DNA from: Penelope pileata
Lineage: Eukaryota > Chordata > Aves > Galliformes > Cracidae
Direction: 5' to 3'
DNA: 64,000 bases
Assembly: GCA_013396635.1 (NCBI GenBank)
Contig: WBMW01005542.1
Coordinates: 2,477,527-2,541,526, forward strand
Part shown: positions 14,632-27,400 of the stretch, in pieces
Layout of the letters: each line of letters starts with the position of its first letter
How positions within the stretch are numbered: the first letter of the stretch is position 1
Notes under the pieces: generated by a model
Databases searched by the model: none
What the model was told of the DNA's origin: nothing
What the model saw: only the letters and a program-made list of their open reading frames with translations
Translations under genes and position numbers: made by a program

Positions 14632-14650
14632 CTTTTTTTTTTTTTTTTTC
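14632..14650 (+). repeat. poly(T) tract
   Basis: Run of about 18 T ending in cccc. Similar shorter tracts lie at 1832-1850, 23470-23481, 27504-27518, 28735-28749, 29728-29746 and 45462-45474. None is next to a recognisable processed gene copy. Confidence 0.9.
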
Positions 14651-16668
14651 CCCACTTTGTAAAATGAACTCAGCCTAATCCAAGGTGAGCTTGCTTGATG
14701 CCCACTTTAAGGAAGAGAGGAATGTCCTTCTGCATGTGCCTCTTTCTTCATTGCTCACAGAGATATCCCAGAGCACAAGCTTGGAGGAGGTACCAGATGT
14801 ACAGGCAGCTGAAGTTAGATGAGGAGAACCTCAGCTCAAGAGAATTTTCGAAGTTATTTTGGTTGAGCTGGACTTCTAAAAGTCACATTGTCTATCCTTC
14901 CTCTCCAGGCAGGACTATCTTCAACGTTAGATCAGGCTGCTCAGGGCTTTGTTCAGCTTGAGTTGTGAAAATATCTGAGATGCCATCTGCAGCAAGCAAC
15001 TTTGTGCTTCCTCAGTTTCCTGAATGGTAACAGTTACCTGAGAGGTGCTGAGGAGCTTCTTTTTGTCTGTAAGGGGCAATAAAGAGAAAGGAATCTACAT
15101 TACTTTCCTTAATAGTTTAGCTAGTGCATCTGCTGGAATCATTGGACTTTGCATTCATTTAGCCCAACAGTAGCTGTACTTGATCAAATGTAATGGGAGC
15201 TTCCTAATATGTATTTTAGGGACATATAAACAAATCTGTCAACAAGGACAAAGCATGCACTTAAATATGAACAGCAGTTCATTCACGTTCTCCATCTGAA
15301 GAGCCAGAAAACCTAATTAAGAATTACTGTCCATCAGGGCCACTCTGTCCACAGTTCTTGGCTATTTGTGGCGCCTGTGACAGAGCGCTGTCTCAATCAC
15401 CATGTAGGGCTTGGAAGTCCACCAAAGAAAATCAGCACTTTTCCTGTTGCTTCACTGGCTAAATGGGGTTCTAAAACAGTTCTGTTCTATTGACTATATT
15501 AAACCCGGGCAATGACCTTCTAGGACAGCAGAATTTTTGTAGTGGTTGCTGGTGTTAATAAAGAAACCTAAAGAAAAGAAATAGTTGAAAGCAGGAATGT
15601 TCAGACTCTGCTCTCCAGACTCCTGAGGGATTGTGGATTACTCCTGAAACTTCATCTGCGACAAAGAAGAGGCAATTTTATTGTCGGGAGGGCTTGATTA
15701 TCCATCTGTTGTTGGTATGGATCATCCATGTGCTAGGCAGTGTGTATGGATATTAAAATTGGAAGCCATTGAAAGCTACTGATGTGGCATTGTAGAGGGA
15801 AGTCAAAGCTTAGCAGCTTGGTTTCCCAAAGGCTAGATCCTCTATCCCTAAGAGCAGAGACTTGAAGCTCTAGAGCACAGCTGCCCCTAATTCCCTCGGG
15901 ATGTGTAATGTGCAAATACGTCACTGGCTGGAAGCCACTAGGAGCAGCCTGCAGAAGTAACTTACAGATATGACACAGAAGAACTTAAATTGTTTTTGTA
16001 TCTGAGGACAGAGGTTTTTGTGAAGAATTGTCAAGTAGAGTAGTGCTGTTGGGCTGGTGATCCTGAATTTCACTCCAACTTGCTGACCAAGATTGACCAT
16101 TGTCATAGGCCAAGGCAAAAGCCAGAGAAAGATCTGAGATCTGTAGTCTGCAGTTTCCACAGAAATGCATACAAACAGATGAGATGTCAAAGGACCACAG
16201 AGCTGGCAAGGAGGTCCCAAGAGGTCCTCTAAACATCTTTCTTTTCAGCACCGTCTCACCAAGGCCTGTGTCATTTCTTTCACATTTGTTTACCCTCTTC
16301 TTTAGGAGTTACTGTGATAGAAGCACAGTTTGGACCAACCTCGTAACATCATTTTCTTTATCTCTCATGGCATGAGAGTAATGGCATATCAAACAATTAC
16401 TGTGGTGTCGTCAGAGATTAATGTAACTTTGAACTTTTGCATGTGTTTTATGGGATCAGAAAGTTAGCTCAAAGGGAGCCATCATGTGTACTGAGGACAC
16501 AGAGTAAGGTGCTGGACCATACTTTATTGCAGTAGCATCTGGAGATCACAGTGCTTTTATGACTGTTTTGGTGTTTCTTCGTATTTAGAATTTATTGCAA
16601 AAGTAGTTCCTCTGATTAGCTCCTTAAGTTTTTAAGGAGAGAATGATATTTTGAAACAATTTCTAATT

Positions 16669-16728
16669 TGATGGTCTCTCAAGGTCCCTTCCAACCCCTA
16701 CAAGTCTCTGATTCTGTGATTCTGTGAA
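16669..16728 (+). mobile_element. CR1 3' tail fragment
   Basis: Only the last ~60 bp of a CR1 are present: tgatggtctctcaaggtcccttccaacccct followed by tctgattctgtgattctgtga. This is an extreme 5' truncation, which is common in CR1 because of premature end of reverse transcription. Confidence 0.85.
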
Positions 16729-17377
16729 ATTGTAATAGAAAATAGAATGATAAATCTCACCAAGAACAAACATTTGGTTAAAATCTTGAGCAATGATAGA
16801 AACTACTTTTTGAAGTTTTTGTTTCACACATGTATCAAGTCATAGAAACATGCATGATTGTACTATTTGGTTTTACTGTTTTATTTCACTGTGTGAGAAC
16901 ACTTTGTGGTGCCTTTTATTTTCATTTGTTTTGAGTTGGAAAGAGGAGAAAACAGAGTAGTGTCATTTGCTGCAAAATGAAAATCCCAGCTTTTCACAAT
17001 CCTGCCTGTATTTGTTGAACTGTGATAAGGATGCCATGAAATTGCAGTTCTTTTCATCACGTGCAACGGCAGCAGTTTAATATGGGTTACAAATTATTAA
17101 TTTAATCAAAGCCAACCAATCCTTACACTGCACAAGCTACTCCTGAATTTGGTGCAAACATGAACATAGACCTGTAGCAGACCAATGAAAAACACTTTGT
17201 ATTGGTGGTATGCCTGGAATTGTCTCAAACACTTGCAAGATAAGACCATTGCCATGACAACAGGCTAATAGCTGAAGACCTGGTCAGGGCAGGGAGCCCT
17301 GTGGGGACAGGATGGCCTTGCTCTGGTCAAAACTCCCGTGTTCAAGTGGAGTTGTTTGCTACAGAGTTTTGACTGTG

Positions 17378-17422
17378 AACTTGTTGACGGCAAACTTGTT
17401 GATGATGAACGTGTAGTGACAA
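17378..17422 (+). repeat. 15-bp tandem repeat, about 2.8 copies
   Basis: Units aacttgttgacggca (17378-17392) and aacttgttgatgatg (17393-17407) and a diverged third unit starting aacgtgtagtgaca. The period of 15 bp is exact for the first two units. No function is apparent. It lies just upstream of the nested CR1. Confidence 0.7.
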
Positions 17423-17633
17423 ATGCCCTAAATCTAGCAGGCATAGAAGGATGCCCAAGAGCATCTTGGGCAGGCTTTGAGACTTTGGTACATTAGGGAC
17501 TTTGGAACCTCTAGACAAGCTCTCACAGACTGAGGACCCTCCCGCTGGCTGGAGCAATGCTGGAACCCAGCCTGGACCAGTGATCTCTTTCTCCGTCTGT
17601 GTTTCTTTCTCCCCCCTCACTTCATTGCCTCCT

Positions 17634-17892
17634 CACTGGGGCAATGGCCTTAAGCTGGAGCACAGGAAGTTCTGCACCAACGTGCGGAAGAACTTCTTCA
17701 CGGTGCGGGTGACGGAGCACTGGCACAGGCTGCCCAGGGAGGTTGTGGAGTCTCCTTCCCTGGAGATATTCAAGACCCGCCTGGACGCCTACCTGTGCAA
17801 CCTGCTGTAGGGAACCTGCTCTGGCAGGGGGGCTGGACTCGATGATCTCTCGAGGTCCCTTCCAACCCCTGCAATTCTGTGATTCTGTGATT
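17634..17892 (+). mobile_element. CR1 fragment, 5'-truncated, nested in a possible LTR relic
   Basis: The (+) frame reads KNFFTVRVTEHWHRLPREVV, then ESPSLEIFKTRLDAYL, the conserved C-terminal end of CR1 ORF2. It is followed by a 3' UTR-like segment and gcaattctgtgattctgtgat. About 260 bp. The flanks on both sides are pyrimidine-rich and resemble each other in style, suggesting insertion into an older element (see the entry at 17257). Confidence 0.9.
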
Positions 17893-20800
17893 GATTCCTC
17901 TATCTCTCTCTTTTCTTTCTTTTTCCCTCGTAATGTTGTTAAGTAATGCAAGGCTTATTTCGATTTCTTATAACGTCGCATGGTTTAGCCACACAGCTTA
18001 GACAGATGTAATCGTAAGAGTGCCAATACTTTTAAGATAATTGCAGAACAGAGATTCTCATTAAAATTGATGATAGTGTTTGGACCTTTAGTGTCAGTTT
18101 CACCTTAATCTAACGGGAGGGAGATTTGCAAATCTGGTCACCCCTCCCTCACTTCACGGGCGAGACATGACAGTCACCAAGCTAGTTCCAGGTTTTCTGA
18201 GATTGGCCTGGCATGTCTTAGGGAAAAAAAAAAAAATAAAAGAATGTGAGTGATGTATGTGGACAGCACAGTAAAGGTGAATATTCATCCTCTGTAATAC
18301 TGGTTTATAGATGATGCTCCATTATATTATAGAGAATTACTATTCAGCTTTTCTTATGCAATTGAAGGATTGGAGTATCAGCATCAACCAGAGGACAAAA
18401 GAACAAGCTTCTTTGGGCAATGCTTCCCTGGGCTGTTGAACACAGTGACAGGAATGCAACTTCTCTTTCAAACAAGTCCTTAAACTGCAGGTGGCTGGAC
18501 AGGTAGGCTGAAGGAGTTGGCTCTGGCTCTCCCATTCTTTCCCACAGCATTGGCTGCTACCAGAGGCAGTATAGCAGGCTAGTTGAAACTTTGCTCTTTT
18601 TTCCCAGTTGGCTCTTTTTGTGTTCTAAGTAGTGCTAACCTGCATGTAGGTGAAATGGTGCTACACACTCTGGATAACTATAATCAGCACTCTGTATTGT
18701 CACTGGCCTTTTACATGCAGGAATTCTGCACATTATTTAAGGTGTTAGCATGTGAATTGTTCTGCAGCCTTTTACTTGAGCCTTGCGTCCATACAATACA
18801 AAGCTGAAGCTCTCCTTCTGCAGCTGGGTGTCTGCAGGCTCCAAGTGCAGAAGCTGGCCCATGCTAGGGGGCAGGGTAAGGCAAATGAGGAGGAGAGGGG
18901 GAGAGGAGCGATGAAGTAGGTGGGGCAGCGCTGTATGGATTCTTAGGCTTTCAGCTTTGCAGTCTAGCTGCTTTCAAATTGAAGCATTTTTTAGTTCATT
19001 CCAGGTTTCAGCCAGAGACAAACAGGAAATTAATGATACCAGTGATCATTATTGACTCCTTGCTTATTATTTCTGTTCTGTGCTTTAAAAATGCTAACCT
19101 AATCTGCAAGCAAATGAGACAGAGCTTGCAGATGAGTGCAATGCTTGCAGAAGATGAGACCTTCGCTTCAGAGCTAGAGGGACTCTGAAATAAGCTGCAT
19201 AGGTTTGAAATAATACAAAAAAAGTTGTTAGCATCTTTTTGTATTTCAGAGCAGAATTAAAGCCCTGTGTACATGGTACAGATGTCACCAAAAGAAGGCT
19301 GAACGTCATTGTCTTTCTTGCAGTCAGACTCCACTTGGTGCGTCTCATGGGCTGACTCAGGCCACTTGTCACCCTAGCAGCCATCCCTGGAGGCACCCGA
19401 CAGCCGTGCTGCATGCTGCAGTTCATGCCTACCTGGTTTGTACCATTTTCAGACAAGCCATAGTGCATAATCCTTTTGTTGTCTGCTCACAGCCTGTACA
19501 CAGCAAGCTGCAGAGAAGACAGTCACAAATTACTAAAATCCCTGAGACTGGCAAAGCATAGGTCAATTCATGGAGTGTTTTCTTTCTTTTATTTTACCCA
19601 GCTAAAATGTATAGGGAAGCTCCTAAGCTGCTTGCACAGAAGTGCCACTGCCAGCCTTGAGAGCTTGCTAGCTCTGCACCAGCACCGCTCTCCAGCTTGC
19701 AGCCAACAGGAGCAGGAAGGAGAGAAGCTTTGGCAGTGCAGCTCCAGCTCTGGCTGTGCTGGGGCTGGAGAACCATAGGCTGCACATCTCAGTCGCCTGC
19801 AGTAACTTGTCTGCTTGGCCCGAGCGATCTTAGCCCTTCTAACTTCTAAGAAGCAGATTTCATTTGACAACTAAAGCTGATCAACATGTTTTAAACATCA
19901 TGATGTTGAAAGCATCCCAGATTGTATGTCTTTAATTTTCAGTCTTTAAGATATGCTACACAGGAAGTACTGAGAAAAGTTGATTATTCCTCTTGCCTCT
20001 TCCTTCACTTCCTGATTGCTATGGGCACTGCTGGGTAGCTTTCAGGGCAGGTGTTCATGGGCAGTCATAGTTAAAAGCACCTAAATTGGATGCTGCTGAG
20101 GCCTCCAAGTGCTCTGCATTTATGTCTTTTATTTCAGAACATCTGGGGGAAAGAAGGGATTATCACATGTCATGTGTTGTGCAAATGTAATTTGCTTTCT
20201 TTCTGTTTTCCATGCAGATCCTCTCTTCTGGTCAGAGGAGTAGCTTCCAGGAAATCTATTAATTGTCAAACAATTCTGAGACATGATGCAGTGTTTTTGT
20301 GAATATTATCTTGGTGCTTTTACAAGCTATTTCACTCAGTACATTCAACCTAGTATCAACTTCGCGTTACTCTCCCTTGGCCCAAGGGTTGACTTTGGGT
20401 TTCTGGCAGTGAGTGAGCGGGATGGGGCTGTGTATGGGACGGATCCCTGGCAGTCATGTTCCACTGCCAGAAATCCTTGGAGTTTAGCTAAGAGAAGAAA
20501 CTCCTCTATAATAACCTAACGGGGCTGTGTGCTCCTGGCCACGGAGCCAGCTTTCCTGCACCCATGGAAGCCAGCAGGACCCCAGCCTCACCTGATGCTG
20601 TGGGCTAATGGCTGTGGTGTCCTCTGGAGCAGCTGTGCCTTGGCTCTGCCTCCCCCAGCTGTGAGCTCCTTCCTGCCTCTGGCTGAGGCTCCTGCTCACA
20701 GCTGCCTTCCCAGCCTCCCTGCATCACCCTCTCTCCTTCTGCTCTTCTTTTTGCATCAGCAAGCCCTGAAAGGGAAAGTCCACATCCCAGTTCTGGGGTT

Positions 20801-20904
20801 CTGCTTAACTCCAGTACAGTGGAGAGAAAGTAGAGCATCCTTTCTGCAGGAGAGAAATAGGACAGCCTTCAGTGTGCATCCCCTTCATGGATACTGTTAT
20901 TCGA

Positions 20905-20965
20905 GACGTTTTCTTCTTTTGCCTCTTTTGCTTCTTTTCTCTAGTCTTTTTCTTTTTCTTTTTGA
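20905..20965 (+). repeat. pyrimidine-rich tract
   Basis: A ~60-bp almost pure C/T stretch with repeated units cttcttttgcctcttttg and ctttttctttttcttttt. Low-complexity DNA that inflates the open frame at 20529-20972. Confidence 0.85.
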
Positions 20966-23900
20966 TTTATAGTGCATTTTAAGTTCACTGATACAGGAAG
21001 AAGCGTGATTGCTCTTTTACTGTTCAAGGAAAGGATATTTGCCTGCTCCATTCACTGAAACAGATTGCAGTTAAGGCACTCTGGGTGCCTTTTCTAATTC
21101 CAATTAAGCCTTGGAATCTCGGCACATAGCACAAGACAGAGTCTAATTATTGAAATAATTATTATTGCCTTCTCTGCTACACTGTGGTTTTTAAAACCCT
21201 GAGCCACATTTGGAGTCCCAGCTCTGGACCCTGCTGGTGTCACTGGGAAGTGATTGCAGTCTGTCAGCCCAGGAACAACGTGACTGCACTTACCTGCAAT
21301 GAGTTACTCATTTAAAATCTTCCGTGTGTATTTTTGACCCTGAAAAGAATACGTGACAGCAGAAAGCTTTCCATTCTTCAGCCAATGCATTGTGATTTCA
21401 GTGGCTGCTTTTTTGAAAAGGTGTTATTTTTTTCCGCCTCTTCTGGGGAATCTGGGACTAGCTGGGGTTGAGGTTGGGCTACGCAGGACTAATGAGACCT
21501 GCCTTTTTTCCTTCTGTGACACCGTTTGTGGGAGTGGGAAATAGAAAGTATTCAAGCAATAATCAGGCATAATTATTTTGCAAAAATATTTTCCAATTAT
21601 AGATCTTAAAGAGAGAAAAATCAACCTCTTTTTTTCTTCCTGTCAAATGCCTGACAGTTTTAAAGTGAGGATGTAAAAGTAAAAGAAATATTGGACGAGT
21701 GTTAAAACTTTTTCATTCAGATGTTATTTTTAGGCAACACCTTTAGTTCCAGCTTGACTGAGTATTCATTACAGTTCTTTGAGTTTGTAGAATGATATAT
21801 GAGTAGATTTAGCAAGTGCCTGTTTGGCTCCTGAAAGGTCTTAAATTATATATGGGTTAGTATATGTATTTGCTGTGTTTAAAGATGTTTTCAATATCTG
21901 TATTTGAGAGGAACCAAATGTCTTATTCATATCTCCTCTTTCTCAATGAAACCTGAATGTTTTGATCTTTTTAATACACAGCAAGGTTCATCCATATTCT
22001 CATTCTTTTCTTAATGGTGAAATTAGAATAGCAAACCTTGTAATTGATTTAAAAAGGTGTATATTAGTACAGTAATCAAAAAGGCAAGTAGGTGAGGATA
22101 GAGGACTAAATCCATCAAAGCTGGATTTAATGTCCCAAGTGTCTGTCAAATTGGATTCTGATTGTGAGAAGTTGCATTTGGGGAGCATGTCTTTCTCCTA
22201 TGAAAGGCAAGTGTAGCAATGCAGTGATTAAGATTTTTTGAGGGACTGTACTACAGCTTTCTCTGTTAAAATAATTGCAGTCACTCAGCAATAATCTTGC
22301 ATAGATCACTTCTCTTGTTCTAAGCTGCTAGCAACCCTCATCACTGGCTCTTTTTCCCTTCTACACCAGGGTGTAGATGATTTTTGAATGCATCACCATA
22401 AACAAGAGGGTGTTTGCCCTGATTTCTTTGACTTAAATGCAAGTGTCTTCTATTTATGTAACGGTAAACATTGCTCTGAGTTTTATCACGGTCACTCTGT
22501 ATCAGAAGAGTGGCAGGAAGTGTTTAGATAAGGTTTGTTTACTTAGTATTGCATGAAGTTGGTCACATCAAATTACCTACATTTGTTGCATCATATATAA
22601 AATGTGCCATTTGGAGCTGCTCATGCAATTTCTGCAAAAGCTGCCTGAGCAACGTTAGCATATAATTTAAAATGGAGCCTTGGACATTTTTATTCTCAAA
22701 TGATGAAAAATACATATTGATTCTTTATTTGTGCAGTAATATGATTGCAAGGGAGATAATCAGATTGTATCTGGAGGAGGATTTCAAAGATGCACTCACA
22801 GCTCAGCATCCAGGGGTGGCAGGATGCATGAGTGCCATCTCCTGCTTTTGTAAAGTTTCACCCAACCAGTTCTCTGTTTCACATGGAGCCTTTACTCATG
22901 TAGATTTCAGTTGAATAAATAAAATAAAACCACAAATTAATAACGAAAAAATTATATGTCCAGCAAGTTCTATGCGTTGTAGCACAGAGAAAGCAGTACA
23001 CCTGTCTTATATCACTTACTGATGGGATTGAAGTCTTGTCACTGAAAGAAAGCAACCTTTCAACTTAATTGTCAGCATCTCTTAGTGATCTTTCTGAGCT
23101 TCATGACATCTTTTAATATATTTGCATTGTGACAAGTGACTCAGCATGTTTGCACTGTGGTAAAACAGCTATCACATCCACTCAAATTTACAGGCAGAAA
23201 GAATCATGCTAGATAGGGACATTGCTTTATTTACTCTGTGTTTTACTAGTATTAGTGGTGCTGTGTGGATTAATCAGAGCCCACATCCAGTTAGTTATAC
23301 ACTGCAAAGTCTGAGCAGGTGTGAGGCATTTCTGTCCTTCCCACCTTTAAAGGACAAATATCCTTGAATTTCTCCTTTTCTTTTCGGTAATCACTTCATG
23401 AAGTGTGAAAGCAGAGGAACATTCTGTAATTGCAGTGTTGCAGTGGGTGTCTTAATTGTACTTTAATTCCTTTTTTTTTTTGTTAAAATATGTTCTTTCT
23501 TTACTGCTTTCCTTAAAAAAAAAATAGGAAAATTATTAAGAGCGTAGAAACGTTAGTTTCAATCACTTTTTCTCCTTTCCTGCTTCTTTGTGTTCACAGC
23601 CCATGAAACAACACCATCTGTATGTTATAACAGGAAGAATTACTAGAACTTTGTTTCAGAAGTGGCACAAAACCCCAGATCTGAACTACCCTGAACCTTG
23701 TGATAAGATCAGATCTGAACTTTGTTTCAAGTACCTCTCTGTTTTTCCATTAATAATAAACTAGTAACATATACACTGGTTTGTAGATCAAATGAAAGAG
23801 GTATTTCATTGCCAATATCTGGAGCATCTAACATTTATTAGGAAATAGCTTATATTGGTTTAAAACCCTGATATGCAGAGAAACAAAAGATATTATTATG

Positions 23901-25251
23901 TTTTGTTGTTGTTGTCATAGTATTCTACCAGCCTTGGCTCATGGTCTTGCATCTGAAATCCACCATCTCCTTCAATGTTTGAAGTTTCAATAGGGTGTGA
24001 CAGCAAAGAGGCAGTAAAAAACATTGCTTATCCTGCTGGTGTGATTGTATAAATACACAGTTTTTTGTGTTGCATAAAATATAACTAACTTGTGGTTTGC
24101 TTAAAATATGTTTTCCTTACAGTAGGAGTGATCGTTTTTCTTCTACCACCAGCATACTGGCTAACAGGCTTTGGTCACCATCTGGACAGTAGAGAGCTCT
24201 GCTAAGCCAAGTGCTGTGAATATTGGCATTCCTAGCAGGCAGCAAATTGCTAGAGGCCCTACAGGAAGTTTGTGACTAAGCATCCAGTTGTGCTAGTGTC
24301 CAGGGGAGGTTACAACCTGAAGGGAACTTAGAGGGAAAGCTGCATGTTTCCTCTGAATATGGTGCCTCCTCTGGGAAAGCAGACCTAAAGGCTTGTGTTA
24401 AACTGGGTTGCAGATTTGGCTTAGGTAATACCTCCATTAAGTGTGAGATACAAGGAAGCTTCTTAAAGTGATTGAAAATGTGAATTCACACAGTTACTGC
24501 ACACACGTGCTGCAATAAACCCTGATACATGGCTCATTCCCCTGGTTCCAGCTCCCCACATCAGAGCTCCAACATATCCCAGGGCGTGCATGGCTCATCT
24601 GAATGTCTGGGGGTGTCTGGAAGTTGATGGCACAGAGTTTCTCTGTGGAGTAAGAGTCTGCTGCTGGGCACTGACAGCAAGCTCCTTGGCTAGCAGGAGG
24701 GTTGAAGAAAGCACTTCAACACTTGGAGTTTCTAAGCAAGTTTGTAGCATCAGCTACATGGTACAGTTATGCAGTGAGTAAAGAGATATATAAAAATGCG
24801 TTTGGTTGGGAAAGATGGTTCACGTGGGTTACAGTCTTACAAAGTACTTCTCTTGGCCCTCATGTGCAGTATTTAAAGAGTTATCGGTAAATTACATGCT
24901 CAAATTTTAACTGCTTTACTGAACTGAGGCATAAATAAGTGCATGAAGGCAAATTCCAGAGTAGAGAAACTGTCAATTTTGCAATGGCTTTCATCCGTCT
25001 TAAATAGTGTTTAAAAGAGAATGCAAACTGTAAAGAGTTTATAAATTCAACAACCAATTCTAAAAATATTAGATTTCTTAGGTAGTCTCTATGTAATAGC
25101 CACATAGCTCATTTTAAAGAAAGCACAAGTGAAATAATCTATATTAAAATCTGCAGAATATATCCATACACTTAATACAGATATATAATCCTAAATTGTA
25201 AAGGCATGCCTAAGTAAGGGTCTGTGAAACATTGAGCCACGGTGGTAAAAA

Positions 25252-25598
25252 AGCCAGGAGAAGGGGAGACCTTGTAGCAGCTTTCCATTACCTAAAGGGG
25301 GCTACAGGAAAGCTGGAGAGAGAGTGGTGGGAAAAGGGGTAATGGCTTTAAACTGAAAGAGAGTAGGTCTAGGTTAGATAAAAGGAGGAAGGTCTTTACT
25401 GAGAGGGTGGTGAGCCCTGGCACAGGCTGCCCGAAGCTGTGGATGCCCCATCCCTGAAAGTGTTCAAGGCCAGGTTGGATGGCGCCCAGGGCAGCCTGAT
25501 CTGGTGGGAGGTGTCCCTGCCTGTGGCAGGGGGATTGGAACTAAATGGGCTATTAAGGTGTCTTCCAAACCAAACTGTTCTGTGATTCCATGATTCTA
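25252..25598 (+). mobile_element. CR1 fragment, 5'-truncated
   Basis: Typical CR1 3' sequence in + orientation: ggaggaaggtctttactgag, then ggcacaggctgcccgaagct, ccaggttggatggcgcccag, and a diverged octamer tail (ctgtgattccatgattctatt). The complementary-strand open frame at 25396-25686 is an accident of this repeat. Confidence 0.9.
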
Positions 25599-25639
25599 TT
25601 AGGGCTGCAAGGACAGAAAATAGTGGAATATTTTTCAGA

Positions 25640-26239
25640 CAGAAAGCTGTGGAATGATCAATGTGGCTTGTGAAAAAAGAAGTCATGTCTCATCGATCTA
25701 TTAAAGATGTTTTGGAGGAGTTTGTAACCATTTTTGTAACTGTATCTCATCAGCAAAGTACAGTTAAGTTTTTCTAAAGATCCAGGATCAAAGACAGACC
25801 TTTAAAGAAATATTCTAGTGGGAGATAAGAGAAGTTTCCTTCTTGCAGAGTAATACCTGATTAGAAGAAGGTAGAAATAAATTGTCACTTTTCATAATGG
25901 AAGCCTTTTTCAGGCTTTACTGATGACAAACTGAAGCTGTGAAGAAGTGACAATGATCTCGTAATAGGAAATGCCTAAGTGATAAAATAGCCAGTGGCAT
26001 TTCAGTGCCACTAAATTCAGAATAATGCAGTTTTGCTCTGTATAAATGCATGTGCTATGCATACGTGACAACAGGATCTGGATCAGTTATTTTTGAGAAG
26101 AAAGATCTGCAAATCACCAGGGATAATTGTCTGAAAGTGTCGGTTCAGTACCTGGGGACAATGAAGAGCATAGAGTTGTGTGCTATAGGAAGAGAACCAA
26201 CAGAAAATGTGGGGCAGTTTGTTGTGAGATGGTGCAGTC
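25640..26239 (+). mobile_element. ancient CR1-like LINE relic, 5' portion (older than neighbouring copies)
   Basis: Degenerate reverse-transcriptase-region sequence in + orientation. The piece near 25868-25900 (gtagaaataaattgtcactt then ttcataatgg) and the later frame FEKKDLQITRDNCLKVSVQ (about 26092-26148) correspond to the (E)KDLGVxxDxxLKxSxQ segment of CR1 ORF2 from deep-branching sauropsid copies. The frame is broken by many stops and small indels, so it is a fossil. It ends abruptly at the young antisense CR1 and appears to resume at about 26985. The boundaries are approximate. Confidence 0.6.
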
Positions 26240-26970
26240 ACATAGAATCATAGAATATCCCGAGTTGCAGGAGACCCACAAGGATCATCAAGTCTAACTC
26301 CTGGCTCCACGCAGGGCCACCCAAATTTCAAACCATGTGTCTGAGAGCATTGATTGCAGCTTCTTGAACTCTGGCAACTTGGGGCTGTGACCACTGCCCT
26401 GGGGAGCCTGTTCCAGTGCCTGACCACCCTCTGGGGAAGAACCTTTTCCTAACTCCCAACCTGACCCTCCCCTGACACAGCTCCATGCCGTTCCCTCAGG
26501 TTCTGTCACTGTCACCAGAGAGCAGAGCTCAGCACCGCCCCTCCGCTCCCCTCGTGAGGAAGCTGCAGGCCGCCATGAGGCCTCCCCTCAGCCTCCTCTG
26601 CTCTGGGCTGAGCAAACCAAAGGCCTTCAGCCCCTCCGCATGCGTCTTGCCCTCCAAATTCTTCACGTCTTTGTTGCCCTCCTTTGGATGCTGTCTAATA
26701 TTTTGATGTCCTTCCTTATATAGTGGCACCCAAAACTGCACACAGTGCTTGAGGTGAGGCTGCACAGCACAGAGCAGAGCGGGACAATCCCTCTCCTCAT
26801 CCGGCTGGCAGTGCTGGGCCTGGTGCACCCCCAAGACATGGGTGGCCCTTCTGGCTGCCAGGGCACACTGCTGACACAGATTCAACTTGCTGTCAGCCAG
26901 AACCCCCAGATCCCTTTCCACGGCACTGTTCTCCAGCCTCTCATCCACCACGAGTCCATCCACATGATGA
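26240..26970 (-). mobile_element. younger CR1 copy inserted antisense into the old CR1
   Basis: On the + strand it begins with the inverted tail catagaatcatagaat and extends to about 26970. The minus-strand frame 26963-26529 encodes a CR1 ORF2 C-terminal region: ERDLGVLADSKLNLCQQCAL, then VQPHLKHCVQFW and GLLSPEQRRLRGGL. The frame is locally intact for ~145 codons but the element is 5'-truncated and lacks the catalytic reverse-transcriptase core. The flanking sequence on both sides belongs to the older, opposite-strand CR1. Confidence 0.9.
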
Positions 26971-26984
26971 CTTTTATAGACAGT

Positions 26985-27400
26985 TTCAGGCTTCTCATCT
27001 CAGGACCAATGAAAAGGCATGAGAAAAGGGACAATAGTCACAACAGCCTCTGTCTTGAGAGATATTAATGGTTTCCATGTGAGGAGGACTCTTCAGCTTT
27101 GGAAAAACTGCTGAAGGAGGGCGTGGTAAAAACATACGAGACTGTCAATGGTATGAAGAAGTTGCACAAAGAAAGGCAGGGTAGCACTGCTGCAGCTCCC
27201 AGCATGAGAGCTGTAGCGTACCCGTGTGATGTGGTGGAGCACACACTGCACTGCTGCAGGCAGGTGTGGGGAACAGAAATATAAATAGGTTAAAAAATGG
27301 GATTATTGGGTCTGTGAAGGATCACTGCAGCAGGGATGGTCAAAACACAGCGGACTGCATGCAAATTTCTGAATTTCTAGTGTCTGGAAACATCCAGTCA
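26985..27400 (+). mobile_element. ancient CR1-like LINE relic, 3' portion
   Basis: Continues the element at 25640 after the nested insertion. Recognisable pieces are gaaaagggacaatagtcaca (near 27022), gactcttcagctttggaaaa (near 27088, the LFSLEKR segment) and gactgtcaatggtatgaaga. Later aatataaataggttaaa and cagggatggtcaaaacac resemble the 3' end of old CR1 families. The order and spacing match the consensus layout after the KDLG segment. The end point is uncertain. Confidence 0.55.

Larger units (their letters stand above)
17257..17980 (+). mobile_element. possible LTR relic interrupted by the CR1 at 17634
   Basis: The sequence left of the nested CR1 ends in a pyrimidine-rich stretch (ctctttctccgtctgtgtttc), and the sequence right of it continues ctctatctctctcttttc and then gtaatgttgttaag...ttataacgtcgcatgg. 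A CT-rich run followed by a CpG-containing segment resembles the R/U5 part of several avian endogenous retroviral LTRs. I could not find matching TG...CA ends or a target-site duplication, so boundaries and identity are tentative. Confidence 0.28.

Noticed and set aside
20529..20972. 147-codon + strand open frame
   Set aside because: Leu/Pro/Ser-rich and extended by the pyrimidine tract at 20905-20965. Low complexity and no conserved domain seen.
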